From: Blastomonas natatoria
GTDB lineage: Bacteria; Pseudomonadota; Alphaproteobacteria; Sphingomonadales; Sphingomonadaceae
DNA: 64,000 nucleotides
Assembly (NCBI RefSeq): GCF_003201955.1
Contig: NZ_QJJM01000010.1
Location: 62,001-126,000 of the forward strand
Direction of reading: 5' to 3'
Shown: piece after piece, positions 52,755 to 61,532 of the stretch
Position numbering within the stretch: position 1 is the first letter of the stretch
How the letters are laid out: each line of letters starts with the position of its first letter
Program-made: the position numbers and the translations under genes
Notes under the pieces: generated by a model
Database searches by the model: none
What the model was told of the DNA's origin: nothing
Seen by the model: the letters and a program-made list of their open reading frames with translations, nothing else

Positions 52755-53676
52755 CAAGAGCCGCATCGACGAACCCACCGGCACCGCCACCGTCGGCCAT
52801 GAATGGGACGGCATCGAAGAGCTGAACACCCCGCTGCCGCGCTGGTGGCTGTGGACCTTCTACGCGACCATCGCCTGGGCGGCGGTCTATGTCGTGCTGT
52901 TCCCGGCCTGGCCGATGGTCAACAGCGCCACGCGCGGAATGCTCGAGTGGTCGAGCCGCGGCGATCTCAAGGCCGAGCTCGCCGCGCAGGATGCCAAGCG
53001 CGCGCCGATCGCCAAGGCGATTGCGGCCACGGCGATTACCGATCTTGCCGCCCGGCCCGAGCTGATGGAAGCCGCGATCCAGGGTGGCAGCGCCGCGTTC
53101 AAGGTGCATTGCGTGCAGTGCCATGGCGCGGGCGGGGCTGGCGTGGCCGGAGCCTATCCCAGCCTGACCGATGACGACTGGCTGTGGGGCGGCGACCTCG
53201 CTGCGATCGAGACCACGCTGACGCATGGCATCCGCAACCCCGACCACACCGAAACGCGCTTCAACGTGATGCCCGCATTCGGCAAGGACGGCATTCTCGA
53301 CACTGCCGCGATCAACGATCTGGTCAGCCATGTCCGCGTCATCAGCCGCCAGGAAAAGCCGAGCGCTTCTTCGGCACGCGGCGCGGTGCTGTTCGAGGCC
53401 AATTGCGTCGCCTGTCATGGCACGAACGGCGAGGGCATCCGTGAGCTGGGCGGCCCGAAGCTGACCGACGCCGTATGGCTCTATGGCGGCAGCCGCGAGG
53501 CGATCGCGAAGACGATCTACGCCCCGCGCAACGGCGTGATGCCGCGCTGGAACGACAAGCTCGACGCGGTGACCATCAAGATGCTCAGCGCCTATGTCCA
53601 TTCTTTGGGCGGCGGAGAGGACGCTCCCGCTCCTGTCCTCACCGCTCAGCCCAAGGGGGAGGCCGACAATGGCTAA
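52747..53676 (+). CDS. ccoP: cbb3 oxidase dihaem cytochrome c subunit III
   Basis: Membrane-bound dihaem cytochrome c, electron entry point of the oxidase. The 309-residue protein has one N-terminal helix (WLWTFYATIAWAAVYVVLFP) after the family opening HEWDGIEELNTPLPRWW, and two haem motifs, CVQCH and CVACH, each with later Met ligands (NVMPAFG, GVMPRWN). Length and order are typical. It overlaps ccoQ and ccoG by 8 bp each. Confidence 0.95.
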   Translation: MSDKSRIDEPTGTATVGHEWDGIEELNTPLPRWWLWTFYATIAWAAVYVVLFPAWPMVNSATRGMLEWSSRGDLKAELAAQDAKRAPIAKAIAATAITDLAARPELMEAAIQGGSAAFKVHCVQCHGAGGAGVAGAYPSLTDDDWLWGGDLAAIETTLTHGIRNPDHTETRFNVMPAFGKDGILDTAAINDLVSHVRVISRQEKPSASSARGAVLFEANCVACHGTNGEGIRELGGPKLTDAVWLYGGSREAIAKTIYAPRNGVMPRWNDKLDAVTIKMLSAYVHSLGGGEDAPAPVLTAQPKGEADNG

Positions 53677-55123
53677 CCCTGACGCCCTTGCGGGTGCCGA
53701 AGGCCCGCTCTACGTCGCACGCAAGGGCGTCTATCCCAAAAAGGTGGACGGTCCGTTCCGCCGCCTGAAATGGCTGATCATGGCCGTCACCCTGGCCATC
53801 TATTACGGAACGCCGTGGATCCGCTGGGATCGCGGCCCCTATGCGCCCGACCAGGCGGTACTGGTCGATCTCGCGAACCGGCGCTTCTACATGTTCCAGA
53901 TCGAGATCTGGCCGCACGAATTCTATTATGTCGCGGGGCTGCTGATCATGGCGGGCATCGGCCTGTTCCTGGTCACCAGCGCGGTCGGCCGGGCCTGGTG
54001 CGGCTATGCTTGCCCGCAGACCGTCTGGACCGACCTGTTCCAGCATGTCGACCGGCTGATCGACGGCGACCGCAACGCGCAGATCCGGCTCGCCAACGGC
54101 CCCTGGACGCTGGAGAAGATCGGAAAGCGCACGCTCAAATACGGGCTCTATCTCGCCATCGCCTTCTGGACCGGCGGCGCGTGGATCATGTATTTTGCCG
54201 ATGCGCCGACCCTGACACGCGAATTCTGGACCGGCGAGGCTGCCTCTGTCGCCTATGCGACGGTCGGCGTGCTCACCGCGACGACCTTCGTGCTCGGTGG
54301 TTTCATGCGCGAACAGGTGTGCATCTACATGTGCCCCTGGCCGCGCATCCAGACCGCAATGATGGACGAAAAGTCGCTGCTGGTGACCTACAAGGACTGG
54401 CGCGGCGAGCCGCGCGGCAGCCTCAAGACCGCGCTCGCGCATCCGGGCAGCGTCGGCGATTGCGTCGACTGCAACCAGTGCGTCGCGGTCTGCCCCACCG
54501 GCATCGACATCCGCACCGGGCCGCAGATCGGCTGCATAACCTGCGCCTTGTGCATCGATGCCTGCGATCATGTGATGGCGCAGGTCGGTCGTCCCCGCGG
54601 GCTGATCGACTATTGCGCGCTCGACGATGTCGCGGTCGAGCGCGCGGGCGGCACCGCGCAGCCGGTGCTCAAGACGCTGCTGCGCCCCCGTCTGATGGTC
54701 TATCTGGCCATCTGGTGCGCGATCGGCCTGGCGATGCTTTTCACGCTCGGCCAGCGCACCCGGCTCGATCTCGCCGTGCAGCACGAGCGCAGCCCGCTCC
54801 ATGTCCAGCTGTCCGACGGGATGATCCGCAACAACTACACGCTCAAGCTGCGCAACATGGAAGCGCGCCCGCGCAAGGTGGCGATCAGCGTCAGCGGCCT
54901 GCCCGGTGCGCAGCTCTGGACCGAGACCGGATCGCGCGAAAAGGCAAGCCAGCGGGTCGAGATGACCATCTCGCCCGACAGCGTCACCCGCGTCCGCCTG
55001 TTCATAGCCGCGCCTGCTGATGGCCCGGCGCGGCAGGACTTCACCATCGCCACACAAGGCCGCGACGGCGATGCGCGAGGCGATGCAGACACCATCCAGT
55101 TCGACCGTCCGGAGGCACGATAA
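53669..55123 (+). CDS. ccoG: Cytochrome oxidase accessory protein, cupric reductase-type ferredoxin
   Basis: Membrane 2x[4Fe-4S] protein involved in copper handling for cbb3 assembly. The 484-residue protein (ATG 53669, AAGGGGGAGG upstream) has about five helices, CGYACPQTVWTDLF, YMCPWPRIQ, then two cluster motifs CVDCNQCVAVCPTG and CITCALCIDACDHV, and a C-terminal periplasmic immunoglobulin-like domain (NNYTLKLRNMEARPRKVAIS). Overlaps ccoP by 8 bp and ccoH by 1 bp. Confidence 0.95.
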   Translation: MANPDALAGAEGPLYVARKGVYPKKVDGPFRRLKWLIMAVTLAIYYGTPWIRWDRGPYAPDQAVLVDLANRRFYMFQIEIWPHEFYYVAGLLIMAGIGLFLVTSAVGRAWCGYACPQTVWTDLFQHVDRLIDGDRNAQIRLANGPWTLEKIGKRTLKYGLYLAIAFWTGGAWIMYFADAPTLTREFWTGEAASVAYATVGVLTATTFVLGGFMREQVCIYMCPWPRIQTAMMDEKSLLVTYKDWRGEPRGSLKTALAHPGSVGDCVDCNQCVAVCPTGIDIRTGPQIGCITCALCIDACDHVMAQVGRPRGLIDYCALDDVAVERAGGTAQPVLKTLLRPRLMVYLAIWCAIGLAMLFTLGQRTRLDLAVQHERSPLHVQLSDGMIRNNYTLKLRNMEARPRKVAISVSGLPGAQLWTETGSREKASQRVEMTISPDSVTRVRLFIAAPADGPARQDFTIATQGRDGDARGDADTIQFDRPEAR

Positions 55124-55593
55124 TGGCTACCCGCACCGCCCCTCGCCCTTTTACCGGCTGGCACATCACTGCGATCCTTGTCGGGTTTTTCGTCATCGTC
55201 ATGGCGGTCAACTTCACCATGGCGCGACTGGCGCTGTCGAGCTTCGGCGGCAAGGTGGTCGAAAACAGCTATGTCGCCAGCCAGCATTATAATGAGCTGC
55301 TCGAGAAGGCCGAGGCGCAGGACCGGCTCGGTTGGCAGCCCTCGGTCTGGCTCGACCGCACCCGCCATGTCCGCGTGACGCTGGCGCATGACGGCGAGCG
55401 CCTACCGATCGAAAGCGCCACCGCGATGATCCACCACCCGCTGGGCCGCCTGCCCTCGCAGGCGCTGGTGATGGTCGGCGACGGCCAGGGCGGAATTGTA
55501 TCGACCAAGGCGATTCCGCAGGGCCGCTGGCGGATCGAGCTCGCCGTGACCCATGGCGACGACGAGGCACGGTATCGGAGGGACCTGAAATGA
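55123..55593 (+). CDS. ccoH: FixH/CcoH family oxidase assembly protein
   Basis: A 156-residue protein with one N-terminal helix (GWHITAILVGFFVIVMAVNF) and a periplasmic domain; YVASQHYNELLEKAEAQDRL is the FixH signature region. It is needed for stable cbb3 assembly, probably with the copper pump encoded next. Overlaps ccoG by one base (TAATG) and ccoI by 4 bp. Confidence 0.93.
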   Translation: MATRTAPRPFTGWHITAILVGFFVIVMAVNFTMARLALSSFGGKVVENSYVASQHYNELLEKAEAQDRLGWQPSVWLDRTRHVRVTLAHDGERLPIESATAMIHHPLGRLPSQALVMVGDGQGGIVSTKAIPQGRWRIELAVTHGDDEARYRRDLK

Positions 55594-57725
55594 ACGTGAT
55601 GACCCGTCTCGCGCCCGAACCGGCGCTGATCGAACGCGACTTTGCCGTGCCTGACATTCGCTGCGCCGGGTGCATTTCCAAGCTCGAACAGGGCCTGGTG
55701 CGCGATGCCCGGATCAGGAGCGCGCGCGTCAACTTCACCGAAAAGCGCGTGCATGTGGCGCATACCGCCGATGCGGATATGCCCGCCCTGCTCGGCGCGT
55801 TCACCTCGCTGGGTTTCGAGGCGCATCCGATCGGCGAGGGCCCGAAGGACGTCGACGGCGAGGCGGCGAGCAGCCAGGAACTGGTCCGCGCGGTCGCGGT
55901 CTCCGGCTTTGCGATGATGAACATCATGCTGCTCTCGGTCTCGGTCTGGTCGGGCGCGACCGGGGTGACACGCGACCTGTTCCACTGGCTCTCCGCGCTC
56001 ATCGCGCTGCCGACCATTGCCTATGCTGGGCGGCCGTTCTTCCGCTCGGCCTGGCGCGCACTGCGCCACGGGCACACCAATATGGACGTGCCGATCAGCA
56101 TCGGCGTCACGCTCGCCACGGCGCTCAGCATCTACGAGACCGCGACGCATGGCGCGCATGCCTATTTCGACAGTGCCGTCATGCTGCTGTTCTTCCTGCT
56201 CTGTGGCCGCTGGCTTGACAGCGTGATGCGCGACCGCGCGCGCGGCGGCGTCACCGCGCTGCTGCGCAACATGGGCACCGGCGCGATGGTGGTCGGTGCG
56301 GATGGCAGCACCCACTGGACCGATGCGACCCAGCTGCAGCCCGGTATGGTGATGCTGGTGGCGGCGGGCGAGCGCCTCGCCGCTGACGGCGTGATCGTGC
56401 AGGGCCGTACCCGGATCGACCTGTCCCTGCTGACTGGTGAGAGCGCGCCGCAGGATGCCGATATCGACGATCCGGTGCATGCCGGAACGCTCAACATCGA
56501 TGCCCCGGTGCGCGTGCGCGTGACCGCTGCAGGCACCGATACCGCAATTGCCGATATCGCACGGCTGATGGGCGAGGCCTCACAGGGCAAGTCGCGCTAT
56601 GTCCGCATCGCCGACCGCGCCGCGCGGCTCTATGCCCCCGCAGTGCATGGCCTGGCTATCACTGCCTTTGCCGGATGGATGGTCGCAGGCGCTGGCTGGC
56701 ACGAGGCATTGCTGATCGCGGTGGCAGTGCTGATCATCACCTGCCCCTGCGCGCTGGGCCTCGCAGTCCCCGCCGCGCAGATCGTCGCGGCAGGCGCATT
56801 GATGAAGCGCGGGGTGCTGATCAAGGACGGCTCCGCGCTCGAGCGCATGGCCGAGATCGACCGCGCGCTGATCGACAAGACCGGCACGCTGACGCTCGGC
56901 CGCCCGGTCGCGAGCAATCTGGCCGAGATCGCGCGCGAACATTACCCGCTGCTGCTGGCGCTGGCACAGATGAGCCGTCACCCCTTGAGCGCAGCGCTCA
57001 CCCGCGACCTCACCGCGCAGGGCGTGCACGCCGCGCAGATCGACGAGGTCCAGGAAACGCCGGGCTTCGGCGTTGCCGCCCTATGGAACCATCGTCCGGT
57101 CACGCTCGGCAGGCCGCAAGGGCACGAGGCGGGAAGCGAACTGGCAAGCGAACTCAGCATCGACGGCCAGCCTGTCGCGCTGGTGCGCTTTGCCGATGCG
57201 CTGCGCCCCGATGCGGTGCAGGCGATTGGCGCGCTCAGGGCGGAAGGCGTCGATGCCATGATCCTGTCAGGCGACCGCATCGAAGCCGTCGCGCCGGTCG
57301 CGCGCGCACTGGGCCTCACCGCGATGACCGGGCTCAGCCCACAGGACAAGCTCGCCGCCATCGGACGTACCAGCGGCGCAGGTCACAAGGTGCTGATGAT
57401 CGGCGATGGCCTGAACGACGGCCCCGCTCTCGCTGCCGGCCACGCCTCGATGGCGCCCGGCAGCGCCAGCGATGTCGGCAAGAACGCGTCGGACTGCATC
57501 TTCATGGGTGACCGACTGATGCCTGTGGTCGACACCATCCGCATGGCCAAGCGCACCCAGGCAATTGTCCGCCAGAACTTCGCACTGGCGATCGGCTACA
57601 ATGTCGTCGCGGTGCCGCTTGCCTTTGCCGGACTGGTCACGCCGCTGGTCGCCGCGATCGCCATGTCGGGCTCGTCGCTGATCGTCGTGGGCAATGCGCT
57701 GCGCCTCAAGGGAGCGTTGAAATGA
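55590..57725 (+). CDS. ccoI: Copper-translocating P-type ATPase of the cbb3 cluster
   Basis: P1B-type ATPase exporting copper to the periplasm for insertion into the oxidase. The 711-residue protein has an N-terminal metal-binding domain with CAGC in DIRCAGCISKLEQG, eight helices including the metal-transport CPC in ITCPCALGLAVP, the phosphorylation site DKTGTLTLG, the HP motif in QMSRHPLSAALT, and MIGDGLNDGPAL. Full length; overlaps ccoH by 4 bp and ccoS by 4 bp. Confidence 0.95.
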   Translation: MNVMTRLAPEPALIERDFAVPDIRCAGCISKLEQGLVRDARIRSARVNFTEKRVHVAHTADADMPALLGAFTSLGFEAHPIGEGPKDVDGEAASSQELVRAVAVSGFAMMNIMLLSVSVWSGATGVTRDLFHWLSALIALPTIAYAGRPFFRSAWRALRHGHTNMDVPISIGVTLATALSIYETATHGAHAYFDSAVMLLFFLLCGRWLDSVMRDRARGGVTALLRNMGTGAMVVGADGSTHWTDATQLQPGMVMLVAAGERLAADGVIVQGRTRIDLSLLTGESAPQDADIDDPVHAGTLNIDAPVRVRVTAAGTDTAIADIARLMGEASQGKSRYVRIADRAARLYAPAVHGLAITAFAGWMVAGAGWHEALLIAVAVLIITCPCALGLAVPAAQIVAAGALMKRGVLIKDGSALERMAEIDRALIDKTGTLTLGRPVASNLAEIAREHYPLLLALAQMSRHPLSAALTRDLTAQGVHAAQIDEVQETPGFGVAALWNHRPVTLGRPQGHEAGSELASELSIDGQPVALVRFADALRPDAVQAIGALRAEGVDAMILSGDRIEAVAPVARALGLTAMTGLSPQDKLAAIGRTSGAGHKVLMIGDGLNDGPALAAGHASMAPGSASDVGKNASDCIFMGDRLMPVVDTIRMAKRTQAIVRQNFALAIGYNVVAVPLAFAGLVTPLVAAIAMSGSSLIVVGNALRLKGALK

Positions 57726-57886
57726 ACGGTCTGCTGCTGCTTATCCCTATCGCCCTGTCGCTCGGCCTGTTGGGGCTGGGCGCCTTCTTCTGGTCGGTCC
57801 AGGGCGGTCAGTATGACGATATGGATGGCGCCGCCTTGCGCATTCTGGTCGACGACGATGCCGGTGCCGACGGGGCCCTGCCATGA
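57722..57886 (+). CDS. ccoS: cbb3 oxidase assembly protein CcoS
   Basis: A 54-residue single-helix protein: MNGLLLLIPIALSLGLLGLG, then AFFWSVQGGQYDDMDGAAL, the CcoS signature (FFW..  .GQ.DD.dgaa.RIL). CcoS is required for cofactor insertion into CcoN. Overlaps ccoI and the following gene by 4 bp each. Confidence 0.93.
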   Translation: MNGLLLLIPIALSLGLLGLGAFFWSVQGGQYDDMDGAALRILVDDDAGADGALP

Positions 57887-58143
57887 ACGCGCTGCGCCGT
57901 CCCGGCGGTCTTCCCGCCCTATGCGCGCTGGTCATCGCCATCGCGATGGTCAACGCCCCGCTGGCGCGCGCGCAAGGCCGGGTTTTGGTGATGGAAAACT
58001 GCAATGGCGGCACGACCACGATCCTGATTCCCGAGAAGGACGATGGCCTGCCCAGGAAGCAAAGCGATTGCGCCAAGGCCTGTCATGCCATGACCGACCG
58101 GCGCGGCAAGAGTACCGGCAAGAAGGCCGGCCCGCATTGCTGA
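57883..58143 (+). CDS. Small exported cysteine protein at the end of the cco operon
   Basis: An 86-residue protein coupled to ccoS by a 4-bp overlap. It has a Sec signal (ALCALVIAIAMVNAPLARAQ) and a ~55-residue mature part with four cysteines: one in MENCNGG, two plus a His in DCAKACHAM (C-X3-C-H) and one as the last residue (PHC). The arrangement suggests copper or haem binding, or disulfide chemistry during oxidase assembly. C-X3-C-H is a rare but known variant haem c motif. No family recognised; the role is inferred from position only. Confidence 0.75.
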   Translation: MNALRRPGGLPALCALVIAIAMVNAPLARAQGRVLVMENCNGGTTTILIPEKDDGLPRKQSDCAKACHAMTDRRGKSTGKKAGPHC

Positions 58144-58156
58144 CTAGTTGGGCTGA

Positions 58157-58659
58157 CTAGTTGGCAGACGGCAGAGCGTCGCGATTTCCAGCCTGGCTCC
58201 GCAGAATCACGCTGAAGCTGCCATCGGTCTCCAGAACCACTGCGGCAATAGCGCAAAGATCACCATAACCCGCGCTGCGCACGGCCGAGAGTACCTCCGC
58301 GCGCGTAACCCGTTCGTGCTTCATGGCCTCTTCCTGGAGCTTCCCGTCTATCAGCAGACAGCAAGCATCCGCCTTCGCGACAGCCTCGACGGCGCGGAAC
58401 CGTACGGACAAGGCAGCGATGAGATATTGCGCCAGTCCAAGCACGAGAAAGGCCGCTACACCCTGAGCCAGCGCAGTGTCCTTGCTCAGAATGATGGTCG
58501 CAAGCGATGAACCCAGCGCGACCGTCACCACAAGGTCGAATGCATTCTTTTCGCCAGCGTCCGCTTGCCGCTGAGCCGCAGCAGCAGAACCAGCGAAACA
58601 TAGGCACCGACGCCCAGCACCAGCACACGCAGCACCGAATTCCAGTCGTCAAAGAACAT
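58157..58659 (-). pseudogene. DUF421 (YetF-like) membrane protein gene, frameshifted
   Basis: The start ATG (58659) with GGGAGCGG upstream encodes MFFDDWNSVLRVLVLGVGAY, a helix, then LRLSGKRTLAK. The frame then breaks at an A4 tract (58548-58551, read on the minus strand) and ends at a TGA soon after. The other frame resumes with the expected FDLVVTVALGSSLATIILSK and runs to 58157 (MKHERVTRAEVLSAVRSAGY, typical DUF421 C-terminal part). One more A would restore a continuous 167-residue protein. Either a true pseudogene, a phase-variable tract, or a homopolymer sequencing error. Confidence 0.85.
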
Positions 58660-58745
58660 GTCCGCTCCCGGGCTCTCGCCGCAAGCTTTGCGAAACATCT
58701 GAACGGGGCCGACAGCCGATGCGGCCGACCCCGTTTCAGGCCGGA

Positions 58746-59276
58746 TCAGGCGAGCGTGCCGGTGCGCGCGTTCAATGAATTGTAGCCGCCTGCCCCGAAC
58801 AGGATGTCACGCACATGCATGGGCGAGACACCGGCAGCATCGGCATCGACCGATACGAAAATTCCGCCCTGCGTCATGCGCTCTTCATAGAAACGGGCCT
58901 CGTCCTCGTCGACGCCGTGGCTGGTAAGGACACCGAGCAGGCCGCCTGCCGCGGCTCCGACCACGGTTCCGGTAATCGCCGCGCCGCCAACCGCCGCCTC
59001 GGCAATGGCGCCTGCGGCTATGAAAGGCCCGACGCCAGGAATGGCGAGCGCGGCGATGCCGAACAGCGCACCCAGGCCTGCGCCGGCGGCCGCCGTGCCG
59101 ACCACGTCACGCGTCGTTTCTTCGCCTGCACCATCGGTGGCAGTCGCCTTCCCGTCTTCCGAGCGCGCGATGATGGAAATCGCGCTGTCGGGCACACCGG
59201 CCGAACGGAGCTGTTCGACTGCCTGTCCGGCCTGTCGTTGATTGTCGAAGATCGCGGATACGAAACTGTTATGCAT
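58746..59276 (-). CDS. Glycine-zipper general-stress-type protein
   Basis: A 176-residue protein with an N-terminal ferredoxin-like segment (FVSAIFDNQRQAGQAVEQLR, RSAGVPDSAISIIAR) as in general stress protein 17M-like families. A long Gly/Ala-rich hydrophobic middle (GTAAAGAGLGALFGIAALAI, GGAAITGTVVGAAAGGLLGV) looks like glycine-zipper membrane segments. The C-terminal DEARFYEERMTQGGIFVSVDAD resembles DUF1269-like proteins. Probably a membrane-associated stress protein. Confidence 0.75.
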   Translation of the reverse strand: MHNSFVSAIFDNQRQAGQAVEQLRSAGVPDSAISIIARSEDGKATATDGAGEETTRDVVGTAAAGAGLGALFGIAALAIPGVGPFIAAGAIAEAAVGGAAITGTVVGAAAGGLLGVLTSHGVDEDEARFYEERMTQGGIFVSVDADAAGVSPMHVRDILFGAGGYNSLNARTGTLA

Positions 59277-59638
59277 GGGGTTTCTCCTCTGTCACCCGGC
59301 CCGACAGGGAAGATACGAGGGCACAGGCACGTCCGTTCCCTGCATGCAAAAATGCCAGACCAAGCTCGAATGGCGCGGCGTTCGGTGTTCGGATTCCAGG
59401 ACAGCTGTTCCGTTGCGTTTGCTGATTGAGCAACGCGAGAATAAGACATTGCCGCAAGGATCAGCTCTATTCATTGTTACTCAAGCATAATTTGGCGTTA
59501 ACCCAAAATTCAGCGCTTTGCGTAACTATGTCGCGCATTCGCTATTCCAGACAGCCTTCAGAAAAGCTGAGGCTCATGACACTTTCCCCGATGATGTCGG
59601 GAACCGGGCGATCTGGCTGGCGCGAAAGGGCAGGACAG
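59277..59638 (+). other. Gap upstream of the chemoreceptor
   Basis: About 360 bp of lower-GC DNA without a convincing gene. It contains a small hairpin CGTTGC-N13-GCAACG (59411-59435) and a CtrA-like site (59498-59512). In-frame start codons for the chemoreceptor exist at 59426, 59528 and 59576, but none has a good ribosome-binding site. It presumably holds promoters for the two divergent genes. Confidence 0.4.
59498..59512 (+). promoter_or_regulatory. Possible CtrA-binding site
   Basis: TTAA-N7-TTCA differs by one base from the CtrA consensus TTAA-N7-TTAA. It lies about 130 bp upstream of the chosen chemoreceptor start. CtrA commonly controls chemotaxis and motility genes in alphaproteobacteria, so the site is plausible, but one such match is expected by chance in a window this large. 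Confidence 0.3.
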
Positions 59639-61447
59639 ATGCAGATCGGCAAGGCCACGCTGGCAGGGACCGGCGTCATTTTCGCTACCGTAGCGGCTGC
59701 TGCGCTTTTCGTAGGCGCGGCGATGGCCACCATCAGTGTCGGCGGCCCGATCTCGAACGACAATCAGCAGGCGTCCGATCTTGTCGCGGATATCTTGCCG
59801 CCACCGGTCTATATTCTCGAATCCTATCTTGAGGCGAGACTGGCCATGGCCGAGCCTCAGCAGTTCGATCATCATGCCGCACGGCTGAAAAAGCTGCACA
59901 GTGAGTTCGACGCGCGCCAGAGACACTGGGCGGCATCCACCCTGCCCGATGACCTGAAGGCTCAGGTGCACAATGTCGACGCCCCTGCCCGCCGCTTCTA
60001 TACCGAGCTCGAACAGCGATTTCTGCCCAGCCTGAAACGCGGCGACGAGGTGGCCGCGCGGCAGAGCGTCCGGCGGCTGGCCGGCGCCTATGCCGATCAC
60101 CGGCGCGAGATCGACCGGCTGGTCGAGCAGACCTCCATCTATCAGGCCGCAACGCGGCAAGCCGGCGACAGCTATGTCACCATGGCGTTTGTCGCGATGG
60201 CCGTGGCGGGGCTCATCCTGCTGCTCGTGCTGGCCGCAGCCAATCTGCTGCTGCGCCGCCATCTGGTCGATCCGTTGAAGGCCGTGTCCGGGGTCATGTG
60301 GCGCATGGCCGAGGGCGACCTCGGGGCCGAGGCCAGGCTCGACAAGCCGATGGATGAAATCGCAGACATGATGCGCGCGATCGAGGTCTTCCGCAAATCC
60401 TCGCAGGCCTGCCTCGCCGCCGACGTCCAGGCTGGTGTGGTGCGCGAGCTGACCATGGGGCTCGAGGCGCTCGCCAGTCGCAACCTGGCCTATCGCATCG
60501 CTGCGGCCTTTCCGCCCGAGTTCGAACCACTGCGGATCAGTTTCAACAGCGCGACCGAAACCTTGTGCAGCGTGGTCACCCGGACTGCTTCCTCGGCCAG
60601 CAATGTGCTCAACGGATCGGCCGAGATCCGATCGGCCTCGGGCGATCTGGCGCAGCGTACCGAGCAGCAGGCGGCGAATATCGAGGAAAGCGCCGCCGCG
60701 ATGCGTGAGGTCACCGGCATGGTGCAACAGACCGCGAAGAATGCCTTCGATGTCGGCCAGCAGGTGTCCGACGCGCACGGCAGCGCGACCGAGGGCGGCA
60801 TCGTCGTCACGCGCGCGGTCGAGGCGATGGGGCATATCCAGAAGTCTGCCAACGAGATCACCAGCATCATCGATGTCATCGACGGCATCGCCTTCCAGAC
60901 CAATCTGCTCGCGCTCAACGCCGGGGTGGAAGCCGCGCGCGCCGGCGAATCGGGCAAGGGATTTGCGGTCGTCGCCAACGAGGTCCGCGCACTCGCACAG
61001 CGTTCCGCCGACGCCGCCAGCGACATCAAGGCGCTGATCGGCGCATCGCACGCATCGGTGGCCGAAGGTGTGGCGCTGGTCGACGAAACCGGTACCGTTC
61101 TGATGCGGATCGGCGAGCGCGTCGCCGCGATCAACGACCGCATCGCCGAGATCGCCGATTCCGCCCAGGCTCAGGCGCTGCGGCTGCAGCAGGTCAACCA
61201 GGCGGTGAGCGACATGGACAAGATGACGCAGCAGAATGCCGCAATGGTCGAACAGTCCAACGCCGCCGCACGCAGCCTTGCCGACGAGGCGAACGACCTT
61301 GCAAGGCTGGTCGAAGGCTTCGACACCGGCCAGCGCGCCAGCCGCCCAGCTTCGCGCCCTGCCCATGCGAACCATCGGCCTGCGCTGGTGACCGGCAATC
61401 TGGCGCTGAAGGCGGATCCCGATAACGAGAGCTGGTCCAGCTTCTGA
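59639..61447 (+). CDS. Methyl-accepting chemotaxis protein
   Basis: Transmembrane chemoreceptor of 602 residues from the ATG at 59639 (AGGACAG upstream; longer starts possible). Helix 1 (GVIFATVAAAALFVGAAMAT) and helix 2 (VTMAFVAMAVAGLILLLVLA) enclose a ~130-residue helical periplasmic sensor (YILESYLEARLAMAEPQQFD). Then come HAMP (DPLKAVSGVMWRMAEGDLGA) and the signalling tip IDGIAFQTNLLALNAGVEAA followed by RAGESGKGFAVVANEVRALA. No other che genes are near, so it is an orphan receptor. The C-terminus (DNESWSSF) carries an aromatic, acidic tail like a CheR/CheB tether. Confidence 0.9.
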   Translation: MQIGKATLAGTGVIFATVAAAALFVGAAMATISVGGPISNDNQQASDLVADILPPPVYILESYLEARLAMAEPQQFDHHAARLKKLHSEFDARQRHWAASTLPDDLKAQVHNVDAPARRFYTELEQRFLPSLKRGDEVAARQSVRRLAGAYADHRREIDRLVEQTSIYQAATRQAGDSYVTMAFVAMAVAGLILLLVLAAANLLLRRHLVDPLKAVSGVMWRMAEGDLGAEARLDKPMDEIADMMRAIEVFRKSSQACLAADVQAGVVRELTMGLEALASRNLAYRIAAAFPPEFEPLRISFNSATETLCSVVTRTASSASNVLNGSAEIRSASGDLAQRTEQQAANIEESAAAMREVTGMVQQTAKNAFDVGQQVSDAHGSATEGGIVVTRAVEAMGHIQKSANEITSIIDVIDGIAFQTNLLALNAGVEAARAGESGKGFAVVANEVRALAQRSADAASDIKALIGASHASVAEGVALVDETGTVLMRIGERVAAINDRIAEIADSAQAQALRLQQVNQAVSDMDKMTQQNAAMVEQSNAAARSLADEANDLARLVEGFDTGQRASRPASRPAHANHRPALVTGNLALKADPDNESWSSF

Positions 61448-61484
61448 CGGGCGCAGGCACCGCGCGCGCGTCTTTCGAGGAACT

Positions 61485-61498
61485 TTGACCTCCATCAA
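61485..61498 (+). promoter_or_regulatory. FNR box upstream of hemN
   Basis: TTGAC-CTCC-ATCAA, the same half-sites as the box at 50029-50042 (both also read TTTGAC...ATCAATG), centred about 41 bp upstream of the hemN ATG. It fits activation of an oxygen-independent haem enzyme by FnrN. Confidence 0.8.
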
Positions 61499-61532
61499 TG
61501 TTGCCCGACGCCGAACGGCATAATCTGCGGGC

